DNA from: an uncultured Cohaesibacter sp.
Lineage (GTDB): Bacteria; Pseudomonadota; Alphaproteobacteria; Rhizobiales; Cohaesibacteraceae
Direction: 5' to 3'
Length of the DNA: 64,000 bases
Assembly: GCF_963676275.1 (NCBI RefSeq)
Contig: NZ_OY781091.1
Location: forward strand, 4,285,001-4,349,000
The notes beneath the pieces were generated by a model that was not told where the DNA came from, did no database searches, and saw only the letters and a program-made list of their open reading frames with translations. Made by a program: the position numbers and the translations under genes. Shown piece by piece: positions 27,159-37,370 of the stretch (position 1 is the stretch's first letter; each line of letters begins with the position of its first letter).

Positions 27159-29054
27159 CTACCGTCTCCGCAAACGTCGCGAAGGGGCATGTGTTTCTCT
27201 GGCGGCATTCTCGTCAAACAGCTCGGCCAGCTTCTCGGTCATGGCACCACCAAGCTCTTCGGCATCAATGATCGTCAGCGCCCGTTTATAATAGCGCGTC
27301 ACATCATGACCAATACCGATGGCCAGCAGATTGACCGGTGACCGCGTCTCGATTTCCTCGATCACTTCGCGCAGATGCTTTTCCAGATAGGTGCCCGCAT
27401 TGACCGACAGGGTCGAATCATCCACCGGCGCTCCATCGGAAATCATCATCAGGATCTTGCGTTGCTCCGGACGCATCAACAGCCGCTTATGTGCCCAATC
27501 CAGCGCCTCGCCGTCTATATTCTCCTTGAGCAATCCCTCGCGCATCATCAGACCAAGATTGCGCCGCGACCGCCGCCACGGGCTGTCCGCCGATTTGTAA
27601 ATGATGTGCCTGAGATCATTAAGACGTCCCGGATTGGCAGGCTTGTCGGCCTTCAGCCACGCCTCGCGCGACTGTCCGCCCTTCCAGGCTTTGGTGGTAA
27701 AGCCGAGAATCTCGACCTTGACATTGCATCGCTCCAGAGTCCGGGCCAGAATGTCGGCACAAACGGCAGCAATGGAAATGGGACGCCCGCGCATGGACCC
27801 CGAATTGTCGAGCAACAGCGTCACCACAGTATCGCGAAACTCGGTATCCTGCTCCCATTTGAAGGACAGCGGACGCATCGGATCGGTGACCACGCGGGTA
27901 AGCCTTGCGGTATCCAGCAATCCCTCTTCGAGATCGAAATCCCAACCGCGATTCTGCTGGGCCAGCAGGCGGCGCTGCAAGCGGTTGGCAAGCCGGGCAA
28001 CGACCTGATGCATATTCTGCAACTGCTTGTCCAGATGCCCGCGCAGCCGGTCCAGCTCTGCCTGCTCGCACAGTTCCTCGGCATGAATGACTTCGTCAAA
28101 AGCGCGCGAGAAAACCTTATAGCCCGTATCCGGTTCATTCTTGCCATGCTCGGGCGGCCTGATGGCATCGCCGAAGTCATCGCCATTCAGATCCTCGAAA
28201 TCATCGAGATCCTGACTGGTCTGCTCATCGGACTCCGATTGCCCGCCTTCCACATCATCAGACCCGGCTTCCTGCTGCTGCTGGTCTTCCTGCTCGCCAC
28301 TCTCGGCATCGTCAGACTTGTTGCTGCTTTCAGCATCTTCCTCAGAGCCATTTTCGGTGTCGTCGGCATTCTCTTCGCTGTCTTCGGCTTCTCCGCCAAT
28401 ATCATCGGCAACATCGAGGTCAGCCAGCACCCGACGCAAATGGCGGGCGAATTTGGCCTGATCAAGCAGATCCTCGCCAAGACTGTCCAGACTGTCGCCG
28501 GCGGTTTCTTCCACCCAGCCGCGCCACTGTTCCACCAGATGATGGGCCGAGGCGGGAATGGGGGTTCCGGTCAGCTTTTCGCGCACCAGCAGGGAAAGAA
28601 CATGATCCAGCGGCGCTTCTTCAAAACGGGAAGAATCGCCCGTAACAAAGCGGCTATAACGATCTTCCAGCATCGCCGAGACATTCTGGGCAAGACCTGC
28701 CATGCGCTGTGAGCCGATCGCCTCGACGCGCGCCTGCTCGACCGCATCGAAAACAACTCTTGCCCGCGCGCCATCAGGGGCGAGCTTGGCATGGATGCGG
28801 GGATCATGACAGGCAACCCGCATGGCAAGGCTGTCCGCCTGCCCGCGCAGAATGGCCGCCTTTTCCCGCGTCAGCGCCCGGGGCGGCTCGGGCAGACGCG
28901 CCTGCCCGTTGATCAGCATCGGTCGGTCGGCGGAAAAATGCACATCCAGTTCGACCGGACCGGCAATCGCCCTGAGCGTTCCGCTCACCGATTGCTTGAA
29001 CCGTTCATTTGGATCAACCGACCCACCCAGTTTGGATGAAGACTTGCTCGACAT
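27159..29054 (-). CDS. cobT: Cobaltochelatase subunit CobT
   Basis: A 631-residue CobT, the large regulatory subunit of the aerobic CobNST cobaltochelatase that inserts cobalt into hydrogenobyrinic acid a,c-diamide. The order is: N-terminal helical domain; an acidic linker of Glu, Asp, Ser and Gln at about 225-300; and a C-terminal von Willebrand factor A domain with the MIDAS motif DNSGSMRG near residue 414. The arginine-rich tail RRLRRR ends the protein. cobS lies 51 bases upstream and the phytase-like gene follows. CobN is not encoded in this window. Confidence 0.97.
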   Translation of the reverse strand: MSSKSSSKLGGSVDPNERFKQSVSGTLRAIAGPVELDVHFSADRPMLINGQARLPEPPRALTREKAAILRGQADSLAMRVACHDPRIHAKLAPDGARARVVFDAVEQARVEAIGSQRMAGLAQNVSAMLEDRYSRFVTGDSSRFEEAPLDHVLSLLVREKLTGTPIPASAHHLVEQWRGWVEETAGDSLDSLGEDLLDQAKFARHLRRVLADLDVADDIGGEAEDSEENADDTENGSEEDAESSNKSDDAESGEQEDQQQQEAGSDDVEGGQSESDEQTSQDLDDFEDLNGDDFGDAIRPPEHGKNEPDTGYKVFSRAFDEVIHAEELCEQAELDRLRGHLDKQLQNMHQVVARLANRLQRRLLAQQNRGWDFDLEEGLLDTARLTRVVTDPMRPLSFKWEQDTEFRDTVVTLLLDNSGSMRGRPISIAAVCADILARTLERCNVKVEILGFTTKAWKGGQSREAWLKADKPANPGRLNDLRHIIYKSADSPWRRSRRNLGLMMREGLLKENIDGEALDWAHKRLLMRPEQRKILMMISDGAPVDDSTLSVNAGTYLEKHLREVIEEIETRSPVNLLAIGIGHDVTRYYKRALTIIDAEELGGAMTEKLAELFDENAARETHAPSRRLRRR

Positions 29055-29105
29055 AGCTGATTATTCCCGCCTGTTCCCACTTGATCGATGCCCGGACGGC
29101 AGCTA

Positions 29106-30092
29106 TCAGCTCACCGCCACATTCAGGGACGATTCAGGCAATTCCTCGCCGAAGCAACGCTGATAGAATTCAGCCACCAGCGGCTGTTCCAGTTCATCGC
29201 ACTTATTCAGGAAGGTAACCCGGAAGGCAAAACCCAGATTGCCGAAGATTTCGGCATTCTCGGCCCATGTGATCACCGAGCGCGGGCTCATGACGGTGGA
29301 GAGATCGCCATTCATGAAGGCGTTGCGCGTCAGATCGGCGACCCGCACCATCTTGTTGGCCACATCCTTGCCCTCTTCGCCAGCCAGCGACTTCACCTTG
29401 GCCAGCACGATATTGACTTCATTGTCATGCGGCAAATAGTTGAGCGTGGTAACAATCGACCAGCGGTCCATCTGGCCCTGGTTGATCTGCTGCGTGCCGT
29501 GATAAAGACCGGAGGTATCCCCCAGCCCGACCGTGTTGGCCGTGGCAAACAGGCGGAAGGCCGGATGCGGACGGATCACGCGATTCTGGTCCAGAAGCGT
29601 CAGACGACCGGCCACTTCCAGCACGCGCTGGATGACGAACATCACATCAGGGCGCCCCGCATCATATTCGTCAAACACCAGCGCCACATTATTCTGCAGC
29701 GCCCATGGCAAGATGCCATCACGGAACTCGGTGATCTGCTTGCCGTCCTTGAGCACGATCGCATCCTTGCCGATCAGATCGATACGGGAGATATGGCTGT
29801 CCAGATTGACGCGCACGCAAGGCCAGTTGAGGCGAGCCGCCACCTGTTCGATATGGGAGGATTTGCCCGTGCCGTGATAACCGGAAATCATCACGCGCCG
29901 GTTATGGGCAAAGCCGGCAAGGATTGCCAGAGTGGTTTCCCTGTCAAACAGATAGTCCGGATCAAAATCGGGCACATGATCGCTGCGTTCACTGAAAGCG
30001 GGAACCTTCAAATCGATATCGATGCCAAATACTTCGCGCACAGACACTTCGGTATCCGGCAAATTGGAATTCTCGTTGCTCATATCATTCAT
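29106..30092 (-). CDS. cobS: Cobaltochelatase subunit CobS
   Basis: A 328-residue AAA+ ATPase. Walker A is GYHGTGKSS at residues 71-79, Walker B is VFDEYDAG near 133-140, and the sensor/arginine-finger region includes [14 protein letters not shown]. CobS forms ring complexes with CobT that drive CobN in cobalt chelation. The start is either ATG 30092 or ATG 30083 (three codons later). It heads the cobS-cobT-esterase transcript. Confidence 0.97.
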   Translation of the reverse strand: MNDMSNENSNLPDTEVSVREVFGIDIDLKVPAFSERSDHVPDFDPDYLFDRETTLAILAGFAHNRRVMISGYHGTGKSSHIEQVAARLNWPCVRVNLDSHISRIDLIGKDAIVLKDGKQITEFRDGILPWALQNNVALVFDEYDAGRPDVMFVIQRVLEVAGRLTLLDQNRVIRPHPAFRLFATANTVGLGDTSGLYHGTQQINQGQMDRWSIVTTLNYLPHDNEVNIVLAKVKSLAGEEGKDVANKMVRVADLTRNAFMNGDLSTVMSPRSVITWAENAEIFGNLGFAFRVTFLNKCDELEQPLVAEFYQRCFGEELPESSLNVAVS

Positions 30093-30361
30093 AACACTGC
30101 TCTGGATGAGGCCGCCCTAAACTCGCTTATGCATCACTGGAAAGGGTGTGATCAAACTCTGAAATGGCCTTCTGGAAAAGCCCAGCTGCTCGTTGGGCAA
30201 CTTAAAGCAAACAGGACCGAAAAGGAAAGGAAAGATTGCCACTTTCTGTCTGCAGCGCCAAAAAGACATCAATCGGCATCGCAGTCAAGAGCCATACGGC
30301 AATCCGGATCGGATGGTATCGAGGCGGTCCGGCCCGAAAGGGCCAGACCAAAATCGTGTCA

Positions 30362-30991
30362 TCAGCAATAGCCGCCTGCACGCAGGGTATTATAGGCCGC
30401 GATCACATCCTGTAGACGTTCCTCGCAAGCCCGATCCCCCTTGTTGAGGTCAGGATGGTTTTCCTTCAGCAACCGCTTATAGGCGCGTTTGACATCGTCA
30501 GACGAAGCCGGAAGGGTCAGGCCCAGTGTCTCGAATGCCTTGGCCTCCAGTGGCCGCAGCTTGCGGGTCTGGCCCTGATGGCGCGAACGGCGCTTCATCC
30601 GCTCGGCGGCGCGCTGGGCACGACCATCCGAAAAGCCGGAAGTTTCCCAGCTCTTGCCCATGGTTTCACCCGCCTGCCCGGTGGCATTGCCCCAGGCATT
30701 GACACCCATTTTCCAGGTCGGGCGATCGCCCGTTGCCGTGCTGGCCTTGGCATCATCTGCCGAAGCATCATCCATGCCGGTAAAATAATTGTAGTTCCTG
30801 TTGAACTCACGGGCATGCGCTTCGCAGAAATTATGATATTCGCGGCCGTCTGAGCCACGTTTGGGAGCCTTGCAGCCCCCCTTCTTTTCACACCCAGGCC
30901 ACTCGCACGTTTCTTCTTGCTGTTGCTTTTTACGACGGTCTGCATCAGGCTTGATACGGATGGAGTCGAACAGTTTCGAGTCGAGGTTCAT
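30362..30991 (-). CDS. C-terminal J-domain protein with N-terminal Cys/His cluster
   Basis: A 209-residue protein with the J domain at the C-terminus, about residues 150-209, with HPD at 179-181. It begins MNLDSKLFDSIRIKP, a conserved start in Rhizobiales homologues. C29, C34, C40, H53, C56 and H59 could bind zinc. The middle region has aromatic and glycine-rich segments (NRNYNYFTGM, WKMGVNAWGN). It presumably recruits DnaK to an unknown client. It lies upstream of cobS and divergent from bolA, an arrangement conserved in the order. Confidence 0.92.
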   Translation of the reverse strand: MNLDSKLFDSIRIKPDADRRKKQQQEETCEWPGCEKKGGCKAPKRGSDGREYHNFCEAHAREFNRNYNYFTGMDDASADDAKASTATGDRPTWKMGVNAWGNATGQAGETMGKSWETSGFSDGRAQRAAERMKRRSRHQGQTRKLRPLEAKAFETLGLTLPASSDDVKRAYKRLLKENHPDLNKGDRACEERLQDVIAAYNTLRAGGYC

Positions 30992-31307
30992 GAATCTATG
31001 CTTGTCTCCGGACGCCGGTTATTTCTAGTTCCGGTTTTCTAAAGTGTATGATCAAGGAGATCCGCTGCGCTGGAAAGTCAGCGCCGGGACACTCCGAGTT
31101 ACGGGTTTCAACACGCGCTTTACCATGACAGGCATAAAGGCTTGTCAAAAGCGGCGTCGAGGATGACAGGATCTCACATTGCAAAAAGAGCAATCCGAAT
31201 GCGACGTCTATTGCAAAAAGGAAATATCAATCCCATTTGCAGTAAGATAACAAAGAGACCCAAATCACCCCAAAATCAGGAAGTGCAACAGTTCACCATT
31301 CCCAGCC
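30992..31307. other. Divergent intergenic region J-domain gene / bolA
   Basis: About 315 bases with no recognisable gene. It should contain the promoters for both directions, but no clear element was identified. Confidence 0.4.
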
Positions 31308-31568
31308 ATGACCGTCAAGCAGAACATAGAGAAAAAATTGAACAATCAACTTCAGCCCACAATGTTAGAGGTGATTGATGAATCAGACCTTCATATAGGT
31401 CATGAACATGCCAGACCTGAAGGTGAAACCCATTTCAGGATCCGGATCGCAAGTCCCCTCTTTGCCAGTCTGTCTCGGGTTCAGGCCCACAGAATGGTGC
31501 ATGATACTATCAAAGAAGAGCTTGAAGGTCCAATCCATGCGCTGGCTCTGGAAACCATCAGGCCCTGA
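31308..31568 (+). CDS. bolA: BolA family protein
   Basis: An 86-residue BolA-like protein. The fold spans nearly the whole chain, with the conserved HFRIRIASPLFASLSRVQAHRMV and the invariant RVQAHR turn followed by a helix. The histidine in the loop near HIGHEHARPEG is a possible iron-sulfur ligand. BolA proteins pair with monothiol glutaredoxins in iron-sulfur handling and affect envelope and stress responses. The gene lies divergent from the J-domain gene and convergent with the CorC-like gene, with only 24 bases between stop codons. Confidence 0.94.
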   Translation: MTVKQNIEKKLNNQLQPTMLEVIDESDLHIGHEHARPEGETHFRIRIASPLFASLSRVQAHRMVHDTIKEELEGPIHALALETIRP

Positions 31569-31574
31569 AGAGGA

Positions 31575-31592
31575 CCGCCCGAAACCGGGCGG
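31575..31592. terminator. GC-rich hairpin between bolA and corC-like gene
   Basis: CCGCCCG-AAAC-CGGGCGG fills the 24-base gap between the two convergent stop codons. There is no T-tract, so it may only partly terminate or protect the 3' ends. Confidence 0.55.
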
Positions 31593-32855
31593 CTATTGAA
31601 CCGGGGTGATCCGCAGCGAGGTAATCCTGTTCCTTTCCTTGCGCAACACCCGGAAACGGAAATTATAGAAGGTGAAGCCCTGCCCCGGTTCGGGAATCTG
31701 CCGCGCTTCATGGATCACCAGTCCCGCGATTGTCGTGGCTTCCTCATCGGGCAATTTCCAGTCGAGCGCCCGGTTCAGGTCTCGTATGGGCACAGAACCG
31801 TCCACCAGCACCGATCCGTCCGGCTCCTTGCGAACGCCCTTGACGTCGATATCATGCTCGTCGGCAATGTCCCCCACGATCTCCTCGATGATATCCTCCA
31901 GCGTCACCAGTCCCATCACCTCGCCATATTCGTCAACCACGAGAGCAAAATGGCTCTTGCGCTTGAGAAAGGCATTGAGCTGGGCTTTCAGGCTGGTGGT
32001 ATCGGGCACATACCATGGCTCGGAAGCAACGGCGACGATGTCCAGATCCTTGGCCTCGCCCCTCACCTCGGCCAGCGCCCGCAAGACATCCTTGGCATGC
32101 AATATGCCGATGAAATTGTCCTGCTCGCCCTGCCAGAGCGGAATACGGGTAAACTGGCTCCTGAGCACCTGATCGACAATGGACTCCGGCCCGTCATCGA
32201 GATTGATGGACATGACATTGGTGCGATGGACCATCACGTCCGAGACATCCAGTTCGGCCAGATCGAGAAGGCCGCCAAACCGGTCCCTGTCCGCCTTGAC
32301 CACACTGCCTTCCATATGCAGCAGATCGACCGCACCGCGCAGCTCATCCTGACCGGACTGCAAGGCATTCCCCTTGGCCTCGACGCCGAGATTGGCAATG
32401 ATCCGGTTGACCACCCATTCCACAGCAGCCATGGCTGGCCCGAAGATCTTGGTGATCACACGGACATAGGGACCAACGCGCAAGGCAAAGCTGTCCGGAT
32501 CGGAAATGGCCCATGTCTTTGGCAGCACCTCGGCAAAAACCAGCACCACGACGGTCATAACCAGCGTGGCATAGACCACACCGGTTTGCCCGAACAGATG
32601 AATGAACAGGCTGGTAGCCAGCGCCGAGGCCAGAATATTGACCATATTGTTGCCCAGCAGCAGGGAGCCGATCATCCGCTCCTTGATCTGCAACAGCTGA
32701 TTGACAGCCTCAGCCCCCGGTTCGCCATTCTTTTCCTTCTGATGCATGCGCGCCCGCGAAGCCGCGGTCAGCGCCGTCTCCGAGCCGGAAAAGAAGCCCG
32801 ACATGACAATCAAAATCAAAATAGCCAGAGCAGTCAGCCAAAGCCCGGTAGCCAT
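31593..32855 (-). CDS. HlyC/CorC (CNNM/UPF0053) family transporter
   Basis: A 420-residue protein: DUF21 membrane domain with four hydrophobic segments in residues 1-180, a CBS pair at about 195-325, and a CorC_HlyC domain at the C-terminus with VDGSVPIRDLN. The family is linked to magnesium or cobalt efflux. The start codon overlaps the aroB stop (TGATG), which implies translational coupling. The order aroK-aroB-corC-like is conserved in Rhizobiales. The N-terminal hydrophobic helix may double as a signal anchor. Confidence 0.93.
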   Translation of the reverse strand: MATGLWLTALAILILIVMSGFFSGSETALTAASRARMHQKEKNGEPGAEAVNQLLQIKERMIGSLLLGNNMVNILASALATSLFIHLFGQTGVVYATLVMTVVVLVFAEVLPKTWAISDPDSFALRVGPYVRVITKIFGPAMAAVEWVVNRIIANLGVEAKGNALQSGQDELRGAVDLLHMEGSVVKADRDRFGGLLDLAELDVSDVMVHRTNVMSINLDDGPESIVDQVLRSQFTRIPLWQGEQDNFIGILHAKDVLRALAEVRGEAKDLDIVAVASEPWYVPDTTSLKAQLNAFLKRKSHFALVVDEYGEVMGLVTLEDIIEEIVGDIADEHDIDVKGVRKEPDGSVLVDGSVPIRDLNRALDWKLPDEEATTIAGLVIHEARQIPEPGQGFTFYNFRFRVLRKERNRITSLRITPVQ

Positions 32856-33973
32856 CAGACCAGTTTCTCCTCAAGGAAAGCACGCACAGCGGCAGGATCA
32901 ACACCCTTTTCAACGAAGGACTGCCCAAGGCCCCGCGTCAGAATGAAATTCAGATTTCCCCGCGACACTTTCTTGTCCTGCGCGATATAATCCATCAGCA
33001 GGTCCACCTTGGGCAATTGTCCCGGAATATCCCTTATATGGGTAGGCAACCCCACGGCCTGCAAGTGGGCAATGACACGCTCTGTCACGGCCGGATCGCA
33101 AAGCCCCAGCCGAGCGGAAAAGTTATGCGCCAGAACCATGCCGATGGACACGCCTTCGCCATGCACGATTCTTGCGGCATCATATTCCGCCATGCCTTCC
33201 AGCGCATGGCCGAAAGTATGCCCGAGATTGAGCAGCGCACGCTGGTTGGCTTCTTTCTCGTCGGCAGCCACCACATCGGCCTTGGCCTGACAGGAGCGGG
33301 CAATCGCTTCCTCGCGCTCGGGGCCACCATCAAAAATGCCCTGCCAGTTGGCTTCCAGCCATTCAAAGAAATCAGGCTGGTTGATCAGACCATATTTGGC
33401 CACTTCGGCATAACCTGCCTTGAAATCGCGTGGTGTCAGCGTGTCCAGAACGGCCGTATCGGCCAGCACCAGATGCGGCTGATTGAACAGGCCCAGCAGA
33501 TTCTTGCCATGACTGGTATTGATCCCCGTCTTGCCACCAACCGAGCTGTCCACCTGCGAGAGCAACGTTGTGGGCACCTGAATGAAACGCATGCCACGAC
33601 GGATGATACCGGCGACAAAACCGGCCAGATCGCCAATGACCCCGCCACCAAGCGCGATCACGATATCGCCGCGCTCAAGCCTGCTGTCCAGCACGGCATC
33701 GCAGGCTTTCATCAGGCCTTGATAGCTTTTGCTCTTCTCGCCCGGCTCCATGACGATGACATGATATTCGATGCCAGCCTTGTTGAGGGATTCTTCTGCG
33801 GTGTCGAGATGCAACCGCGCCACATTGGCATCGGTGATGATGACGGCGCGAGAAGAGGGAAACTGCGCCTTGAAAGCCTCGCCAAGACCGCCAAGGATCG
33901 ACCGCCCGATCAGAATATCATAGCTGCGCTCGTCAAGATCGACACGAACCGTATGCGTAACACCATCCATCAT
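32855..33973 (-). CDS. aroB: 3-dehydroquinate synthase
   Basis: A 372-residue AroB, the second step of the shikimate pathway (DAHP to 3-dehydroquinate, NAD- and zinc-dependent). The NAD-binding segment GGGVIGDLAGFVAG and the following PTTLLSQVDSSVGGKTGIN are diagnostic. Zinc ligands are in the segments around HTFGHALE and HGEGVSIG. The first two codons are both ATG. The gene lies 121 bases after aroK and overlaps the CorC-like gene by one base, so the three probably form one transcript. Confidence 0.98.
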   Translation of the reverse strand: MMDGVTHTVRVDLDERSYDILIGRSILGGLGEAFKAQFPSSRAVIITDANVARLHLDTAEESLNKAGIEYHVIVMEPGEKSKSYQGLMKACDAVLDSRLERGDIVIALGGGVIGDLAGFVAGIIRRGMRFIQVPTTLLSQVDSSVGGKTGINTSHGKNLLGLFNQPHLVLADTAVLDTLTPRDFKAGYAEVAKYGLINQPDFFEWLEANWQGIFDGGPEREEAIARSCQAKADVVAADEKEANQRALLNLGHTFGHALEGMAEYDAARIVHGEGVSIGMVLAHNFSARLGLCDPAVTERVIAHLQAVGLPTHIRDIPGQLPKVDLLMDYIAQDKKVSRGNLNFILTRGLGQSFVEKGVDPAAVRAFLEEKLV

Positions 33974-34094
33974 TTCACTTCCTCAATCGACTAAAACGAT
34001 AATCATATCCCGACAGGCCCAAAACCGCATGCAGTCTTGACTATGCATGACAATGGCAAGGATGCAAGGCGCTCGCGGGAGCGCGGCAGGCTGA

Positions 34095-34688
34095 TCAATC
34101 CTTGTCGGCAGAAATGCCGGCATAATCTTCCAGCGCCTCGATCACCGACAGAACGATGCGATCATGCGGGGCTTCCTTGGACAGCACCATGACATCCGCC
34201 GTTGCATAAACGGGATAACGCTCATCCATCAGACGCCGCATCACCCCTTCAGGGTCGGGATCCTTGAGCAAGGGCCGATGAGACCGGCGCCGGACGCGCT
34301 CCATCAGCACATCGAATTCGGCTTTCAGCCAGACCGATACGCCCCGCTCGGCCACAAGCTCGCGGGTTTCTTCATTCATCCACGCGCCACCACCGGTCGC
34401 GATCACCTGATCGCCTTCATCAAGCAACCGTGCAATCACGCGCTTTTCACCGTCGCGAAAATGGGCCTCGCCATGCTGATCGAAAATTTCGGCAATGGTC
34501 ATGTTGGCAGCGGCTTCGATTTCATGATCGGCATCACGAAAGGGAATGGACAGCTTCTTTGCAAGACGCCGACCAATGGTCGTCTTTCCAGCCCCCATAA
34601 GACCGACAAGCACGATGGGGCGGCCACCAAGGGCTTCCAGAATCCGCGCTCCCCGCTCATTATTACCTGCTGTCTTCGATTCCGCCAT
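34095..34688 (-). CDS. aroK: Shikimate kinase
   Basis: A 197-residue AroK, which phosphorylates shikimate at the 3-OH. The P-loop GLMGAGKTT is at residues 29-37. The shikimate-binding DADHEIE and the Walker-B-like GGGAWMN follow, and the lid arginines are in RRRSHRPLL. A 20-residue N-terminal extension precedes the core, as in other Rhizobiales. It is the first gene of the aroK-aroB-corC-like unit and lies divergent from the small membrane protein gene. Confidence 0.98.
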   Translation of the reverse strand: MAESKTAGNNERGARILEALGGRPIVLVGLMGAGKTTIGRRLAKKLSIPFRDADHEIEAAANMTIAEIFDQHGEAHFRDGEKRVIARLLDEGDQVIATGGGAWMNEETRELVAERGVSVWLKAEFDVLMERVRRRSHRPLLKDPDPEGVMRRLMDERYPVYATADVMVLSKEAPHDRIVLSVIEALEDYAGISADKD

Positions 34689-34927
34689 ATGTGTCCCTGA
34701 GCCCGTGCATCCTGTCCCGTTAAAGATCGGCTCAGGTTTGCGCCGGAAAGGCCAAATCTGTCAAGCAACCATTTCAATTTCAAGGCTTTCAAAGCAGCAC
34801 CGTCCCCAATTCAGCCAAAATGAATTGGAAAGAGACGTCAAACAAATGACATTAACAGTTTATTGATGCTAGATTGATGTCTGGTCACCACAAGACCATT
34901 GCCGAAACCGAAATCAAGGATTGTTCC

Positions 34928-35068
34928 ATGCCAAGTCTGATCAAAGCGCTTGTATTTCTTCTTGTTCTGGGCGGACTGGTCGCTGGCGGGATCTTCGCGC
35001 TGGCCAATTTCGTCGAACCGACACAGCGCGAAATGGTCGTGCGCATTCCCGCAAAAACCATCAATTGA
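34928..35068 (+). CDS. Conserved small single-span membrane protein upstream of xerD
   Basis: A 46-residue protein with ATG 34928 and AAGGA eight bases upstream. A single hydrophobic helix (about residues 6-28) is followed by the short tail FVEPTQREMVVRIPAK. A protein of this size and pattern is found between aroK and xerD in many Rhizobiales and is sometimes mislabelled a histidine kinase. Function unknown. An upstream ATG at 34874 is in frame but would disrupt the short hydrophobic N-terminus. Confidence 0.75.
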   Translation: MPSLIKALVFLLVLGGLVAGGIFALANFVEPTQREMVVRIPAKTIN

Positions 35069-35154
35069 AGCGGCCGGACGAGGCTAACCAAGCAGGCCAC
35101 TCCCCGACCCGACCAAACCATTCCCGGTAAAGCCCCACTATCTGAGATGCATTC

Positions 35155-36123
35155 GTGACACTGGCAAACCATCAGGCCATTCATCTGTTTCTGGATTCGA
35201 TGAGCGCGGAAAAAGGCGCCTCAAAGAATACTCTTGATGCCTATCAACGCGATCTTGATGATCTGAGCGACTATCTCAACACACAGGATATCAGCTTTGA
35301 GGCCTGTCTGGACGAGAATCTGCGCGCCTATCTGGGCGATCTGGCCGAAAGGGATCTCGCCGCCTCCAGTGTTGCTCGCAAGATTTCATCCATAAGACAA
35401 TTATTCCGCTTTCTCTATCGCGACGGTTTCCGCCCCGACGATCCCTCCACCATGCTCAAGGCCCCCAAGCGCGCCCGTCCGCTGCCGAAGATCCTGACCG
35501 TGCAGGAGGTTGACCGCCTGATCGAAGCGGCCCGCTTCAACGCCTCGCTGGCCGGGCCAACCCCGAAACGCCAGATCCGCGCCATGCGCCTCTATGTGCT
35601 GCTCGAATTACTCTACGCGACGGGATTGCGCGTCTCCGAACTGGTCACCCTGCCCGCCTCGGCGGCGCATATGGACGGGCATTTTCTCTCGGTCATCGGC
35701 AAGGGCAACAAGGAGCGTCTGGTCCCCCTGTCAGACAGGGCCAAGGAGGCCATGCGCAGCTATCGCGCCATGCTCAAGACGACGGGTGCCCCGAGAAATT
35801 CCAGCGCCCAGCCATGGCTCTTTCCCTCTTCCAGCAAGGAGGGCCATTTCACGCGGCAGGCTTTCGCACGCGAACTCAAGGCAATGGCAGCCGATGTCGG
35901 CCTCAACGCCGCTTCCGTCTCCCCCCATGTGCTGCGCCATGCCTTCGCCAGCCATCTGTTGCAGAATGGGGCTAACCTGCGCGCCGTTCAGAAGCTTCTG
36001 GGCCATAGCGATATTTCGACAACCCAGATCTACACCCATATCATGGATGAAAGGCTGATCGAGCTGGTTGAAAATCACCACCCGCTATCGGCCCAGTTCA
36101 AGACGAAAAAAGATCAGGACTGA
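35155..36123 (+). CDS. xerD: Site-specific tyrosine recombinase XerD
   Basis: A 322-residue XerD with a GTG start. The N-terminal SAM-like domain is at residues 5-90. The catalytic set is complete: R159 in ATGLRVSEL, K185 region IGKGNKERLVP, H258, R261 in HVLRHAFASH, H284 in LGHSDISTTQIY and nucleophile Y293. With XerC it resolves chromosome dimers at dif. It follows the small membrane protein gene by 86 bases. The conserved chromosomal position argues against a phage or integron integrase. Confidence 0.97.
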   Translation: MTLANHQAIHLFLDSMSAEKGASKNTLDAYQRDLDDLSDYLNTQDISFEACLDENLRAYLGDLAERDLAASSVARKISSIRQLFRFLYRDGFRPDDPSTMLKAPKRARPLPKILTVQEVDRLIEAARFNASLAGPTPKRQIRAMRLYVLLELLYATGLRVSELVTLPASAAHMDGHFLSVIGKGNKERLVPLSDRAKEAMRSYRAMLKTTGAPRNSSAQPWLFPSSSKEGHFTRQAFARELKAMAADVGLNAASVSPHVLRHAFASHLLQNGANLRAVQKLLGHSDISTTQIYTHIMDERLIELVENHHPLSAQFKTKKDQD

Positions 36124-36416
36124 ACAATCACCCCACAGCAGAACCTAATTCCGCCACGGTCTTAATCATAGTTGTTGTTAATGGCGCAAAGCGCATTCGT
36201 AATTCTGTCTGTTGCTTGACAGTCGGACAGAAAAAAGGCCAACGTGGCCGCGACATTTCAGTCGCGCCGCTCTATAAAGGGCTCTATAAAGAAAAAGGCG
36301 TGAAAATGGCGCTGCTCTGTGCTACCTCGTCCCGCCAATGCGCCGGGGCTCCATGGCAATGCCGGAGAATGAGGTGCCGCAGATACCAATAGGAAAGAAG
36401 TTGGATCAAACCCGTT

Positions 36417-37370
36417 ATGCATAGTTATCTGGAATTCGAGAAGCCCGTAGCTGACCTTGAAGGCAAAGTGCAGGAATTGCTTGTCTTGCAGAAGACCGGC
36501 CAAGCAGTTGACGTGGGTGACGAAATCAAACGTTTGCAGAAAAAGGCAGAAAACGCCCTCAAGGATCTCTATGCCAATCTGACCCCATGGCACAAAACCC
36601 AGATCGCCCGCCACCCGGACCGTCCCCATTTCAAGGATTATGTCTCCGATCTGATCGAGGAATTCACCCCTCTGGCTGGCGACCGCAAATTTGCCGAGGA
36701 TGAGGCCATTCAGGCCGGCTTCGGTCGCTTCCGTGGCCGCCCCGTTGCCATCATCGGGCAGGAAAAGGGCAGCGACACGGAAAGCCGCCTGCGCCACAAT
36801 TTCGGCATGGCGCGTCCGGAAGGATATCGCAAGGCGGTGCGCATCATGGAGTTGGCCGACCGCTTCAACATGCCGCTGATCACCTTCGTTGATACCGCCG
36901 GGGCCTATCCGGGCATTGGCGCAGAAGAGCGCGGCCAGTCCGAGGCAATCGCCCGCTCCACCGATGCCTGTCTGGCACTTGGCACACCAAGCGTTGCCAC
37001 GATCATCGGGGAAGGCGGCTCAGGCGGCGCAATTGCAATTGCCACAGCCAACCGCGTGCTGATGCTCGAACATTCCATCTATAGCGTGATCTCTCCTGAA
37101 GGAGCCGCATCCATCCTCTGGCGCGATTCCACCCGCGCCGAAGATGCCGCCACCACCATGAAGATCACCGCTCAGGATCTGATGGATATGGATATCATCG
37201 ACCGGATCATCACCGAGCCTGTCGGCGGCGCCCATCGGGACAAGAAAACGGTCATCAAGCGGGCTGGCAACATGATCGCCGATTGCCTTGCCGAATTTGA
37301 AGGCATGGACAAGGCGGCAATCCGCAAGCTGCGGCGCGAGAAATTTCTCGCCATCGGCTCCAAGCTCTAG
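36417..37370 (+). CDS. accA: Acetyl-CoA carboxylase carboxyltransferase subunit alpha
   Basis: A 317-residue AccA. The N-terminus MHSYLEFEKPVADLEGKV is typical. The crotonase-fold core includes IGQEKG, FVDTAGAYPGIGAEERGQ, IGEGGSGGAIAI and SVISPEGAASILW, which shape the oxyanion holes and the interface with AccD. It transfers the carboxyl from biotin to acetyl-CoA in fatty acid synthesis. The 290-base gap before it holds a GCGAC/GTCGC hairpin and a doubled GCTCTATAAAG (36269-36279 and 36281-36291). A terminator follows. Confidence 0.98.
   Translation: MHSYLEFEKPVADLEGKVQELLVLQKTGQAVDVGDEIKRLQKKAENALKDLYANLTPWHKTQIARHPDRPHFKDYVSDLIEEFTPLAGDRKFAEDEAIQAGFGRFRGRPVAIIGQEKGSDTESRLRHNFGMARPEGYRKAVRIMELADRFNMPLITFVDTAGAYPGIGAEERGQSEAIARSTDACLALGTPSVATIIGEGGSGGAIAIATANRVLMLEHSIYSVISPEGAASILWRDSTRAEDAATTMKITAQDLMDMDIIDRIITEPVGGAHRDKKTVIKRAGNMIADCLAEFEGMDKAAIRKLRREKFLAIGSKL

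Noticed and set aside
27375-28712. Long antisense frames such as this one (445 codons) and those at 29088-30371, 31596-32990, 39111-40721 and 54674-56344
   Set aside because: Each lies opposite a gene with clear family motifs, and is explained by the codon bias of that gene.
35155-36123. A phage or integron integrase
   Set aside because: All motifs and the chromosomal context match housekeeping XerD; no att-like repeats or phage genes are nearby.
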